A stretch of DNA of 64,000 nucleotides, taken from assembly GCA_958450325.1 (NCBI GenBank), contig OY288249.1, forward strand, positions 64,978,166 to 65,042,165, given 5' to 3'. Shown one piece after another: positions 1-10,930 of this stretch. The stretch's first letter is position 1. Each line of letters starts with the position of its first letter. Below the pieces are notes generated by a model. It ran no database searches, was not told the DNA's origin, and saw nothing but the letters and a program-made list of their open reading frames with translations. The translations under genes and the position numbers were made by a program. This DNA comes from Agrostemma githago (Eukaryota > Streptophyta > Magnoliopsida > Caryophyllales > Caryophyllaceae).

Positions 1-1057
1 ATACAGAAATTACCCTGTAAAACCCTAATTTCGTAAACCCAGGAAATCGATAAGCTAATTTCGTAAACCCTAATTTTCGCAATTAAACCCTAATTTCCAT
101 AATTTCGCAACAATTATACCCAAATTGTGAACAATTAAACCTAATTTCGTAAACCCTAATTTCGTATACCCAGAAAAACTCAGAAAACAGACCCAAAAAT
201 ATCATGACTTAGACCCAAAAAGATTAATTAGCAAAAATCATGACTCAACGCAAAAACCCCCAAATTGTGAACACTAAAACACTAATTTCGCAATTAAACT
301 CACAATTAAACACTAATTTTGCTAACTAAACTCGCAACAATTAAACCCTAATTTGCCTAATTTTGCAACAATTATACCCAAATTGTGAACAATTAAACCC
401 TAATTTCGCAATTAAACTCCAAATTAAAAAATTTGCTTAGAGAAAGAACAGACCTTGAGCCAACAAGGTCTAAAATTTGGTGAGGAAGTTGATAAAACTC
501 GCACTAAGTTTACTAACTAAAAAATTAAATAAACCACGAAATTCGTCAAATTAAAAAACAAATCCCAAGATTATACAACAAAACTTTGATTAGAGAAAGA
601 ACAAACCTTTACCTGCGAAAAGAGGACAAATTGATCGAGAACAAGGTACTTGAGCCAACAAACAGTGAGCGAGAACCAACAATTAAAACGAGCGGATGAA
701 TATTGCTGATCGAGAACAAGGTACTTGAGCAAACAAACAAATTGATCGAGAACTTTGAAGGATGAATATTGATGATGGAGTAATGGAGTGGGAAGTGAGC
801 GGGAATTTGCTGATGGAGTAGTGGAGTGGGAAGTGAGCGGGAATTTGGTGATGGAGTAATGGAGTATGGTTTAATTGTGTTGGGAAAGGAAGTGAGGTAA
901 TGAAGATGGGAATATTGAGGGGAAGAAAACGAGGTATAACGTTTATTTTTATTTTTTCAAATTAAATCTTACTTAGATCTCAGCCCTCCATCTTGAATTC
1001 ATCCAATGGCTTATAATAAGCCTTATGGACTTATAAGAGGAGAAGGGACTTATATGA
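1..1057. mobile_element. Terminal part of a Mutator-like element (truncated by window edge)
   Basis: No coding gene is visible. The left 430 bases repeat degenerate units built on AAACCCTAATTTCG and CAATTAAAC; these resemble the plant telomere motif but are interspersed and not tandem heptamers. At 640-870 there are short imperfect repeats around GAGCGGGAATTTG and TGATGGAGTA. The right end (about 960-1060), read on the minus strand, has GGATCATATAAGTCC and further TAAGTCC copies followed by a GGATGAAT-type stretch. This resembles the inverted ends of the element at 56791-59730, so I infer it is one end of a related Mutator-like element. Confidence 0.45.
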
Positions 1058-1058
1058 T

Positions 1059-1060
<2 letters not shown>

Positions 1061-1127
<67 letters not shown>

Positions 1128-1140
1128 CTCTCTCGCTCTC
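1061..1140. repeat. (CT)n microsatellite
   Basis: About 80 bp of CT repeats with two CG interruptions near the right edge. It sits exactly between the Mutator-like end and the start of the array-bearing Helitron, and the Helitron 5' TC terminus probably lies inside it. Confidence 0.95.
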
Positions 1141-1426
1141 TTATATATATTAGGCTTTTTTCGAGCGAGGAAAATATCATAAATAATAATCTAGATAATC
1201 TTTTAATTATTATAATATGTATTTAATTTATCATATTAATGAGATGTTTTACCATTCTTAGTTAAAAACCTTTATAGTTCATTTTTTTAAAAACATCATC
1301 GTAAAATAAATTATAAAAATAAAATAATTATATTCGTGGTAAAAAATGCTTTCATTAGAGTATAAATTTCATATTATTTGTTTCACATTATGTAATGAAT
1401 TTATTACATATAACAGTTTTAAAATT

Positions 1427-2560
1427 ATCCCACATCGACAAATTATAATATGATGATGAAATTCTATATTATAAATAAAGAGTAATAATTCGTTTTTCGA
1501 TATCTACCAAAAATCTTTTGAATCTCAAAAAGAGTTCCTAAGACTATAAACCTTAAATAATTATCATATATCGAAAAATTATGATGAGGTGGTGAAATTT
1601 TTTATTATAAAGAAGAGTGAAATTCTATATTATAATCGAAAGTAAGAACGTACTTTTTTTAGTTTTAAAAAGAGTTTTTAAGACTATAATCTTAAGTAAA
1701 TTGTCTCACATCAAAAAATTATGATGAGGTGATGGAAGATTATAAACTTAAATAAATTATCCCACATCGAAAAATTATGATAAGTTGATGTTATATTATT
1801 AATAAGACTAACTAATCATTCATTCTTAAATATCAATCAAAAAAAACTTTTAAGTCTTTAAAAGTCTTTTAATAAGACTACAAACTTAAGTAAAAATGAT
1901 GAAAATTTATATTATAAATAAGAGTAATTATGTGCTCTTAGATATTAATCAAAAGTCTTTTGAGTCTTAAAAATATATAAAGACTATAAATTTATAAAAC
2001 TATCTCACATTCGAAAAATTATAAAGTTTCATCAAACAAATATCTTTTAAGTCTTAAAAACGTTCTTAAGACTATACACTTAAGTAAAAAATTATAATAA
2101 GGAAAAGAAATTATATATTATAAATAAGACATAATAATTCTTCCTTAAACATCAACCAACTTAAGTAATTCGCTCACATCGAAAAATTATGATGAGATTA
2201 TGAATTTCTACTAAATAAGAGTAATCATTGTTTTTAAATATCAACCAATAATATTTTGAGTTTAAAAAAGTTTTAATAAGACTACAAATTAAACTTAAAA
2301 TTATCCCGCATCGAAACAATTAAAATAAGGTACGGTCGGTTATGATTCTATATTATAAATAAGAAAACAAATTTTAGTTAAATTATCCCACATCGACAAA
2401 TTATAATAAAACGATAAATTTCTATATTATAAATAAGACAAAGCTAATTATTTGTTCTTAGATATCAATCAAAATCTTATGAGTCCTAAAAAACTCTTTA
2501 AGTTTATAAACTTAAATATATTATCTCACATCGAAAAATTATATTCCTTCTCTTTTGAGT
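1427..2560 (+). repeat. Array of ~145-bp snRNA-gene-like units, first block
   Basis: Degenerate tandem units run on the plus strand. Each starts with ATCCCACATCG or a variant (exact at 1427-1437, 1759-1769 and 2385-2395). A TATAAATA box follows 32 bp later (1470-1477 for the first, 2428-2435 for the third). Then comes an AATCTTTTGAG-like stretch, an inverted repeat AGTCTTAA...TTAAGACT, and AGTAAA just before the next unit. See the findings for the comparison with plant snRNA genes. Confidence 0.85.
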
Positions 2561-2612
2561 TTGTAAAAAACCAACAATATTTTCAGTTTCAAAAAAGGTC
2601 TTAATAAGACTG

Positions 2613-3538
2613 TGTTAGAACGAAGAGTGTAACAATGAGGAAGAGGAAAATAGACACCAAACCGTCGCGACAGAAAACCGAAACCGATGGCAACTGATGA
2701 ATCAGGCTGTAGGTAACAGACCACGAGATAGGCAGCAGGCAAGTGAACAGTACACAGGACGGGCAACTGTACGGACAGGCAACCAAAACCGACAAAAGCA
2801 GCAGGCAACGAAAACAGGCTGACGGACAGGGGCGGAATGGTACAACCGCAGTTAACACAAGAGACAGAACAGGAGAACCGAGACAAAGAAGCTGTGTCGT
2901 GGTACCCGCCACTGACTTGAAAACTATTACGGCTCGACCGGGGTGGTTATCGACTCGCACCGGTAGTTTCCCAAGGTGAACACAGCAGCTACCTGACTCG
3001 ACCACTCGAGGCAGATAGCTTTGGAATAGCACGAACTCAACCCAGAAATTAGAGAGATTTGAGAAGAGAGGAGAGATCAATTTGTGTGTGTGTTGCGGTT
3101 TTTCTTGTGTATCAAATGACAGGAACAAGGGCACTATTTATACAACAAAATAGTGAAAAGGAGGAGCCAAAAATGAAATTAAGAGGGCTCTTAATTTCAG
3201 CCATCAATGGAAAAACAGCAGTGAAGGGGATGGAGATCCGTAACAGTCAATAAAATTGAATGTGAAGAGGAGAATGAATCGGGACATATGCACATGGCTG
3301 AAGAATCTGGTCAAGCCAGTACAAACAAGCCCAAAACTATGTCCACAAAACAAGCCCAAAACTTTGTCCTAAAACGGCCCAAACCCACTCCAATCCACTC
3401 TCCACAATATACTCACTTCTCACACAAATGAAAACAAAATAGGGAGGAGACTATAAAGATAAGGGATAATCTCTTCCCATAACCGATGTGGGAGAGACAA
3501 GGTGCCAAAAAAGGCTTTCCAAGCCTTTACTTCCAACA
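2613..3538 (-). repeat. copia 3' LTR
   Basis: 926 bp, TG...CA, matched by the copy at 8123-9055 apart from a 7-bp indel and a few substitutions. In element orientation this is the downstream LTR. The open frames inside it are not conserved genes. Confidence 0.93.
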
Positions 3539-4039
3539 ATCCCCCACAAAGGCGAAGGAAAGACGAGAGAGAAATTCTGGGTTAAGGAAGGTTTGGATAC
3601 TTAGGTATCAATGTCTTTCGACTTGAATTGACACATTAGTGAAAATGAGGAAACAACTTACTTTCTAATAAGAGAATATCTTTCGATTTGAATTCCTTAC
3701 AGAATTTCGGCTGAGACCCTCATAACACATATCATACCTTCAAATCATGCTTATTCCGCGATTTCAATGTGCAACGCTTTTCATGGCCATGCGTTTACCT
3801 CGGTATAACAAGTGTTTTAGTTAAGACTTTTCAAAGTCTAACATAGACGGCGGCCAAACCATCTCACCCGTATAGGTGGTTCAAGTACTTCTCAAGAGCA
3901 CTTTTCACTAGAACCATTAAGGACGTAGGAGTCCATCCTGTAAAACAAAGTCACAAATCCATCAAGTGCTTCTCAAACAGCACCACCATGAAGGCTATGG
4001 ATTAAATGTCATAGGAATAGCTATTTGGTTCATGTCAAA

Positions 4040-7000
4040 TTATACACTGCTTTGACTTAAGAACCTAAGTCCCATTCCCCTTGACAATTCACGGACTACT
4101 CTCCGTGGCAATCCTTTTGTAAAAAGATCGGCAAGGTTGCTTTCGGACCTCACATAGTCCACAACAATTACTCCATTTTTCAGAAATTGTTTAACCACAC
4201 CATGCCTGATTCGAATATGTCTTTTCTTGTCATTGTAGACATCATTCTTAGCAACACCAATTGCTGCTTGTGAATCACAGTGCAAGGAGACTGGTGCAAC
4301 TTGTCCCCCCCACAACGGCATGTCTGCTAGCAAGTTTCTCAGCCACTCTGCCTTTTGTCCTGCCAACTCAAGAGCAATAAACTCAGATTCCATAGTGGAG
4401 GTTGCTATACAAGTCTGCTTTGAAGACTTCCACGAGATAGCACCTCCACCTATGGTAAACACATAACCACTAGTTGAACTAGTTTCTGGATTACTATTGA
4501 TCCAGTTAGCATCACTGTATCCTTCTAACACAACTGGGTACGTACCATAATGCAGGCATAGATCGCAAGTACCTTTCAGATATCGTAGCAAACGACTTAA
4601 AGCTGTCCAATGTTCACTATTAGGGTTATGAGTATATCTACTTAGCCTACTCACAGCATAAGCAATGTCAGGCCGAGTGCAGTTCATGAGAAACATCACA
4701 CTTCCTATGATTTTAGCATATTCTTCTTGGGAGACACTTTCACCCAAGTTTTTACACAGATGAACACTAGGATCATAGGGAGTTCTAGCAGGCTCAACGT
4801 CAAAGTGGTCGAATTTTCTCAACACCTTTTCCACATAATGAGACTGACTTAGGGCGATTCCATTTGAGTTTTGGATAATCTTAACTCCTAGGATAACGTC
4901 AGCTTTCCCTAAATCTTTCATCTCAAACTGTGATGACAAGAACTGTTTGGTTTTATTTACGACAAATAAACTCTTACCAATTATTAGCATGTCATCAACA
5001 TATAGGCAAATAATCACACAATCTGATCCAAACATCTTTGAATATACACATGAATCAGAGTTATTGGTAATGTAGCCATCTTTAATCAAGGTGTTGTGAA
5101 ATTTTTCATACCACTGTTTGGGTGCTTGTTTCAGGCCGTATAATGATTTTTTTAGTCTACACACTTTATTCTCTTGACCCTTAACCACAAACCCCTCGGG
5201 TTGTGTCATGTAGATCTCTTCCTTTAAGTCTCCATTCAAAAAAGTTGTTTTTACATCCATCTGATGTATCACAAGATTATGAATAGTAGCTAAAGCGATT
5301 AGAGTTCTAATGGTGGAAATTTTGGTCACAGGTGAGTAAGTATCAAAGTAATCAATATCTTTCTTTTGTGTAAACCCTCTTACCACAAGTCTAGCCTTAA
5401 ACCTTTCTATCGTACCGTCGGGTCTAAGTTTCTTTTTAAATAAGCATTTACTGGAAATCGGCTTACACCCTCTAGGTAAATCAGTTAGCTCCCATGTCTG
5501 ATTTGAAATGATAGAGTCTAGTTCACTTTTAATGGCATCTTTCCAAAAGTTAGCATCAATAGACCTCATAGCCTCACCATATGTTTTTGGATCTTCTTCC
5601 ATTAAAAAGGCAGAAACAAATTCATCACTTGTGCAAAAATCACATGCATTTTCAGTTAAGAAAGTTGTAATAAAATCATCGCCGAAATCTTTCTCAATTC
5701 TAGGCCTTTTACTCCTTCTAGGTTCAACATCATGATCAACAGAGGTACTACTCCTAGCATGCATGGAACTATCAGCAGGTTTGACAGGAAATTCAGATAA
5801 TTTAGGCAATGATGCAACATCTTTCTTTAAGGGAAAAATATGCTCAAAAAATTCAGCGTCTCTAGCTTCAGAAATAGATCGATCACTTAAAGACATAAAT
5901 CTATATGCAGCACTATTTTGAGCATATCCAATGAAAATGCAATCATAGGTTTTAGGTCCTATAGTGGGTCTCCTAAAATTAGGTAAACCTACTTTAGCTA
6001 AACACCCCCACACTCTCAGTAAACTTAGGTTGGGAGCATAACCCTTCCACAACTCGTAGGGAGTCTTGTCTAATTTCTTATGAGATACCCTATTAAGAAT
6101 ATGACAAGCGGACAGAACCGCTTCCCCCCACATGTCATCGGGAAGGCCAGAACTTAGAAGCAATGCATTCATCATTTCTTTTAAGGTTATGTTTTTACGT
6201 TCAGCTACTCCATTTGATTGGGGTGTGTAAGGTGGACTTTTCTCAAGAATTAGACCGTATTTCTCACAAAAGTCTGTTAAATAATTAGAGCCATATTCAC
6301 CACCCCTATCGGACCTAACTCTTTTAATCTTCCTATCAAGTTGATTTTCTACCTCGTTTTTAAACTTCACAAACATATCCTCAGCTTCACTTTTATGTGT
6401 AAGTAAATACACTTTAGTGTACCTAGAACAATCATCTATAAAAGTGACATAGTAATGTTTGCCTCCTTTGCTCATAGTGCTTTTAAAATCTGCTAGGTCG
6501 GTGTGAATTAATCCCAGAAGGTCAGTATGTCTAGTCTTAACAGGTTTATTTGGCTTCTTAGCAAATTTAGCCTCTACACAACTAGGACATTTAGTAAAAA
6601 CTTCTGAGGATAATGACGGGATAAGCGACATTGATTTGAGTTTTTTAATAGACTCAACATTCACATGACCTAGTCTACCATGCCACACATCAATGGACTC
6701 AGCAATATAAACAGAAGAAGAAACTTTATTATCAATGGTAGAAATATCAATGTTCAAAACAGACAAACCCCCACTAAGATAGCCTTTGCCCACGAAGTCT
6801 CCATTGCGAGACATTACAACCTTGTCAGCCTCAAAAACAAGTTTCACCCCAACTTTGTTAAGTAAGGCACCAGACACTAGGTTTCTACGCAATGAAGGAA
6901 CATACAAAACATTACTAAGGGCAAGAGTCTTCCCTGAGGTAAGTTTAAGAAACACCTTGCCTTTTCCCGTGATAACAGCGGAGGAGGAGTTACCCATGTA

Positions 7001-8092
7001 GACGCATTCACCATCTACAACTTCAAATTCGGCGAACAGCTCCTTGTTAGCACAGAGATGCCTTGAAGCTCCAGTATCCAGAATCCAATCACTAGTATTT
7101 GCCACCAGATTTGCCTCAACCACGACAGCTGCAATGATGTCATCTGTTTCAGCAAGATTAGCTTGGCCAGCATGACCACCTTTTTTCTGGGGGCACTGAT
7201 AAGCTTTGTGACCTGGTTGACCACACACAAAGCACACTAGGTTAGTATTTGGTTTCTGAATTTTTGGAACGGCCTTGGTGTATTTTCCTTGACTTTGTTT
7301 GTTTTTGTTCCCCTGATCCTTGCCTTCACCACCCTTAGTGTTTCCCTTGTTCCCCTTATTTCCCTTATTTCCCTTCTTGTTCTCTCCCTTAGAAGACCCA
7401 CCGGTTTCAACGAGATTAGCTTTAACGGGATTCAGGGACACACTAAGAGATTTATCTTTTAAACGATTGGCCTCCTCGGTTCTCATATGGATAACTAGCT
7501 CTTGGAGTGACAAATCTTTCTTTTTGTGTTTCAACTGATTTCTATAATCGCTCCAAGAACGGGGAAATTTTTCCAATAAAACATTAGCAAGAAAAATTTC
7601 ATCTAACTTCATCCCTTCATTGACAACATCGCTACATAAATTTTCGTAGACATGGACTTGATCCATAATTGGCTTATCGTCAACCATTTGAAAATTTAGC
7701 CATTGACCCACCACATATTTCTTTTTTCCAGCATCGTCAGCCCCATTTTTTTTCTCCAACGACTCCCAAATAAACTTAGCTGACTTATGGACCATAAATA
7801 AGTCAAAAAGAGTATTAGTCATATGATTGAGTATATGACACCTAGCCGTTTTATTATCTTTCTCATATTTCTTGACTAACTCCTCATTTTTATTTATGAA
7901 AGAAATTAAAGGTGGAGTGGCCTCAGCTTCGTTGTTAATCGACATAGGAATAGGAGGGTCGTTAAACAAAACGTGATCGACCTCTAACTGCTCAAAGAAC
8001 ATCAACAATTTTTGTGACCATCGTCGGTAGTTGTTACCATCAAGTGGTTCCAACTTAGACAAGTCAGGAATAGTTTTCGACAAAATCGACAT
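4040..8092 (-). CDS. copia Gag-Pol polyprotein (intact, 1350 aa)
   Basis: A single uninterrupted frame encodes the structural and enzymatic proteins that copy a copia element through RNA and insert it into the genome. Visible in order are: a UBN2-type Gag domain (about residues 30-210); a basic Gly/Lys/Asn-rich linker; a CCHC zinc knuckle (CFVCGQPGHKAYQC, near 290); an aspartic protease (WILDTGASRHLC, near 340); a GAG-pre-integrase zinc domain (HGRLGH...CPSC); the integrase core (HTDLADF, DRGGEYG, and SPPYTPQSNGVAERKN with the catalytic Glu); the reverse transcriptase (LYVDDMLI, about 900-1130); and RNase H (GYSDANW, TSTMESEF). All key motifs are intact and length is normal for copia. The start is the ATG only about 30 bases after the 5' LTR, which leaves an unusually short leader. 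Confidence 0.96.
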   Translation of the reverse strand: MSILSKTIPDLSKLEPLDGNNYRRWSQKLLMFFEQLEVDHVLFNDPPIPMSINNEAEATPPLISFINKNEELVKKYEKDNKTARCHILNHMTNTLFDLFMVHKSAKFIWESLEKKNGADDAGKKKYVVGQWLNFQMVDDKPIMDQVHVYENLCSDVVNEGMKLDEIFLANVLLEKFPRSWSDYRNQLKHKKKDLSLQELVIHMRTEEANRLKDKSLSVSLNPVKANLVETGGSSKGENKKGNKGNKGNKGNTKGGEGKDQGNKNKQSQGKYTKAVPKIQKPNTNLVCFVCGQPGHKAYQCPQKKGGHAGQANLAETDDIIAAVVVEANLVANTSDWILDTGASRHLCANKELFAEFEVVDGECVYMGNSSSAVITGKGKVFLKLTSGKTLALSNVLYVPSLRRNLVSGALLNKVGVKLVFEADKVVMSRNGDFVGKGYLSGGLSVLNIDISTIDNKVSSSVYIAESIDVWHGRLGHVNVESIKKLKSMSLIPSLSSEVFTKCPSCVEAKFAKKPNKPVKTRHTDLLGLIHTDLADFKSTMSKGGKHYYVTFIDDCSRYTKVYLLTHKSEAEDMFVKFKNEVENQLDRKIKRVRSDRGGEYGSNYLTDFCEKYGLILEKSPPYTPQSNGVAERKNITLKEMMNALLLSSGLPDDMWGEAVLSACHILNRVSHKKLDKTPYELWKGYAPNLSLLRVWGCLAKVGLPNFRRPTIGPKTYDCIFIGYAQNSAAYRFMSLSDRSISEARDAEFFEHIFPLKKDVASLPKLSEFPVKPADSSMHARSSTSVDHDVEPRRSKRPRIEKDFGDDFITTFLTENACDFCTSDEFVSAFLMEEDPKTYGEAMRSIDANFWKDAIKSELDSIISNQTWELTDLPRGCKPISSKCLFKKKLRPDGTIERFKARLVVRGFTQKKDIDYFDTYSPVTKISTIRTLIALATIHNLVIHQMDVKTTFLNGDLKEEIYMTQPEGFVVKGQENKVCRLKKSLYGLKQAPKQWYEKFHNTLIKDGYITNNSDSCVYSKMFGSDCVIICLYVDDMLIIGKSLFVVNKTKQFLSSQFEMKDLGKADVILGVKIIQNSNGIALSQSHYVEKVLRKFDHFDVEPARTPYDPSVHLCKNLGESVSQEEYAKIIGSVMFLMNCTRPDIAYAVSRLSRYTHNPNSEHWTALSRLLRYLKGTCDLCLHYGTYPVVLEGYSDANWINSNPETSSTSGYVFTIGGGAISWKSSKQTCIATSTMESEFIALELAGQKAEWLRNLLADMPLWGGQVAPVSLHCDSQAAIGVAKNDVYNDKKRHIRIRHGVVKQFLKNGVIVVDYVRSESNLADLFTKGLPRRVVRELSRGMGLRFLSQSSV

Positions 8093-8122
8093 TGTTACGA
8101 GGAAAAATAATAGTTTTCAAAT

Positions 8123-9055
8123 TGTTAGAACGAAGAGTGTAACAATGAGGAAGAGGAAAATAGACACCAAACCGTCGCGACAGAAAACCGAAACCGATGG
8201 CAACTGATGAATCAGGCTGTAGGTAACAGACCACGAGATAGGCAGCAGGCAAGTGAACAGTACACAGGACAGGCAACGGGCAACTGTACGGACAGGCAAC
8301 CAAAACCGACAAAAGCAGCAGGCAACGAAAACAGGCTGACGGACAGGGGCGGAATGGTACAACCGCAGTTAACACAAGAGACAGAACAGGAGAACCGAGA
8401 CAAAGAAGCTGTGTCGTGGTACCCGCCACTGACTTGAAAACTATTACGGCTCGACCGGGGTGGTTATCGACTCGCACCGGTAGTTTCCCAAGGTGAACAC
8501 AGCAGCTACCTGACTCGACCACTCGAGGCAGATAGCTTTGGAATAGCACGAACTCAACCCAGAAATTAGAGAGATTTGAGAAGAGAGGAGAGATCAATTT
8601 GTGTGTGTGTTGCGGTTTTTCTTGTGTATCAAATGACAGGAACAAGGGCACTATTTATACAACAAAATAGTGAAAAGGAGGAGCCAAAAATGAAATTAAG
8701 AGGGCTCTTAATTTCAGCCATCAATGGAAAAACAGCAGTGAAGGGGATGGAGATCCGTAACAGTCAATAAAATTGAATGTGAAGAGGAGAATGAATCGGG
8801 ACATATGCACATGGCTGAAGAATCTGGTCAAGCCAGTACAAACAAGCCCAAAACTATGTCCACAAAACAAGCCCAAAACTTTGTCCTAAAACGGCCCAAA
8901 CCCACTCCAATCCACTCTCCACAATATACTCACTTCTCACACAAATGAAAACAAAAGAGGGAGGAGACTATAAAGATAAGGGATAATCTCTTCCCACAAC
9001 TGATGTGGGAGAGACAAGGTGCCAAAAAAGGCTTTCCAAGCCTTTACTTCCAACA
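8123..9055 (-). repeat. copia 5' LTR
   Basis: 933 bp, TG...CA. In element orientation this is the promoter-bearing LTR. A TATTTATA-like signal occurs within its transcribed-side half (plus strand about 8651-8660). It matches the other LTR at more than 99% outside the 7-bp indel. Confidence 0.93.
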
Positions 9056-10524
9056 CTATGAACTTAAAATTATCTCACATCAAAACATTTAAAATAAGAT
9101 ACGGTGATGATTTTATATTATAAATAAGGATACACATTTTAGTTAAATTATCTCACATCGACAAATTATAATAAGACGATAGATTTCTATATTATAAATA
9201 ATAGAGTACTCCGTAGTAATCATGTGCTCTTAAATATTAATCAAAAATCTTTTGAGTCTTAAAATATATATTAAGACTATATTATAATAAGATGATGGAA
9301 TTCTATATTATAAATAAAACTAATAAAAAAAATTCCTTAGACATCAACTAAAAGTAATCATTGTTTTTAAATATCAATCAACAAAAAAACTTTTGTTTTT
9401 TTAGAAAACTATGATGGAATTCTATATCATTTTTTTAAAATTATGATGAGGTCATGAATTTGTAGTCTTTTTAAAAAACTTTTGATTTTAAAAAAGGTCT
9501 TAATAAGACTACAAACTTAAAATTATCTCACATCGAAACAATTAAAATAAGTTACGGTGATGATTCTATATTATAAATAAGACTACAAATTTTAGTTAAA
9601 TTATCCCACATCGACAAATTATAATAAAGTGATGAAATTCTATATTATATAAAAACTAATTATTTGTTCTTAGATATCAATCAAAATCTTTTGAGTCTTC
9701 AAAAACTCTTAAGACTATAAACTTAAGTAATTATCTCACATCGAAAAATTATACCCCTTCTCTTTTGAGTCTTAATAAAAACACTCTTGAATCTTAAAAC
9801 ACTTTTAAGACTATAAACTTTTATTTATATAATAGAATTCAACCGTATTATCATATTCTCTTCGTTCACTATTAAATACCCCTCACCTTAATAATAATAG
9901 TGACCTAAGAGAGTATGATAATACGATGGAATTCTATTATATAAATAAAAGTAATCGTTTCTCCAACTTGTGATGAGGTGATGTAAATCTATATGATAAA
10001 TAAGACTAATCATTCGTCCTTAGATATCAACAAAAAAACTTTAAAAAGTTTTTAATAAGACTACAAACAAAGTTAAATTAGATTATCACATATCGAAAAA
10101 TTATAATGAGGTGATAGAATTTTATGTAATCTTTCGTTCTTAGATATTAACCAACAATCTTTTGAGACTAAAATGAAGCTCCATAGACTAAGACTATATA
10201 GTTAAAGTATATTTATCCCACATCGAAATAAGATGGGTTGATGAAATTCTATATATTATAAATAAGTGTAATCATTCGTCTATAAATAAAAGTTCTTAAT
10301 TAGACTATATCTAAACTTAAATAAATTTAAGTAAAATTATCTCACATCGAGAAATTATAATAAGGTGATTTTTTTATATTATATAAATAACAATTATGAT
10401 GAGGTGATCGAAATTCTATATCATAAATGAGTCATTTTTCGGTTTTAGATATCAACCAACAATCTTTTTAGTCTTAAAAAGGTTTTAAAAAGACTACAAA
10501 CCTAAAATTATCCCACATTGAAAA
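9056..10524 (+). repeat. Array of snRNA-gene-like units, second block (outer Helitron)
   Basis: This continues the array interrupted by the copia element. Exact ATCCCACATCG copies are at 9603-9613 and 10215-10225. Near copies are at 9150-9160, 9525-9535, 9733-9743 and 10339-10349. TATA boxes follow at 9193, 9646 and 10257, giving 31-32 bp spacing in these units. Several units have lost either the USE or the TATA box. No protein gene is present. Confidence 0.85.
9844..9925. mobile_element. Tiny inverted-repeat element (hairpin, Stowaway-like)
   Basis: An 82-bp segment folds back on itself. CGTATTATCATATTCTCTT at the left pairs with AAGAGAGTATGATAATACG at the right, and the inner CACTATTA / TAATAGTG arms also pair. 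The central loop is about 25 bp. It interrupts an array unit and has no coding capacity. Confidence 0.6.
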
Positions 10525-10525
10525 T

Positions 10526-10602
<77 letters not shown>
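10526..10602. repeat. (TA)n microsatellite at the Helitron 5' end
   Basis: About 75 bp of pure TA repeat follows immediately after the TC terminus of the inner Helitron. The equivalent minus-strand Helitron has only a short ATATATATT here, so the expansion is specific to this copy. Confidence 0.95.
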
Positions 10603-10605
<3 letters not shown>

Positions 10606-10930
10606 GAGGAAATTTTCGAGCGATGTGATTGGTCTGTTCCATCAAAACTCAATTTAGGAAAGTATCATTAATAGTAAAAACAATCATGTAGAGAATCTTT
10701 TAATTATTACAATAATATATTTAATCTATTATATCAATGTGATGTTTATAATTTTCATTCAAAAACCTTTAAATTTCATTTAACAAAAAATTATCGTAAA
10801 AAGATTATAAAAATGAAATAATTAGATTCATGGTAGAAAATGCTTTCATTTGAGTATAAATTTCATATAATTTGTTTCATATTATTTGATCGAAAAAGTG
10901 ATGAACTTATTACATATTAAGATAATAAAG
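10603..10930 (+). repeat. Helitron 5' leader module (repeated)
   Basis: A ~330-bp non-array sequence starts GGAGGAAATTTTCGAGCGA and ends with CATATTAAGATAATAAAG, just before the first array unit. It is shared with 1150-1425 in the outer Helitron. A rearranged copy lies on the minus strand around 53840-54760. It contains no open frame of note. Confidence 0.75.

Larger units (their letters stand above)
2613..9055 (-). mobile_element. Full-length Ty1/copia LTR retrotransposon
   Basis: Two nearly identical LTRs (2613-3538 and 8123-9055) flank one long minus-strand Gag-Pol frame. Both LTRs begin TGTTAGAACG and end TTCCAACA. They differ by about four substitutions and one 7-bp indel, so the insertion is young. 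The polypurine tract lies inside the left LTR (minus strand TTTGTGGGGGATTG). The right flank starts CTATG and the left flank ends in CTG, which fits a 5-bp duplication that lost two bases on the left. The element sits inside an array unit of the outer Helitron. No canonical initiator-methionine PBS is visible between the 5' LTR and the start codon. Confidence 0.95.

Noticed and set aside
1..430. True interstitial telomere
   Set aside because: The AAACCCTAA words are not in tandem heptamer register and are separated by other repeated words.
2539..3253. Several open frames of 60-180 codons in the left copia LTR, repeated at 8064-8770
   Set aside because: They lie in LTR sequence, overlap on both strands, and show no protein family; they duplicate only because the LTRs do.
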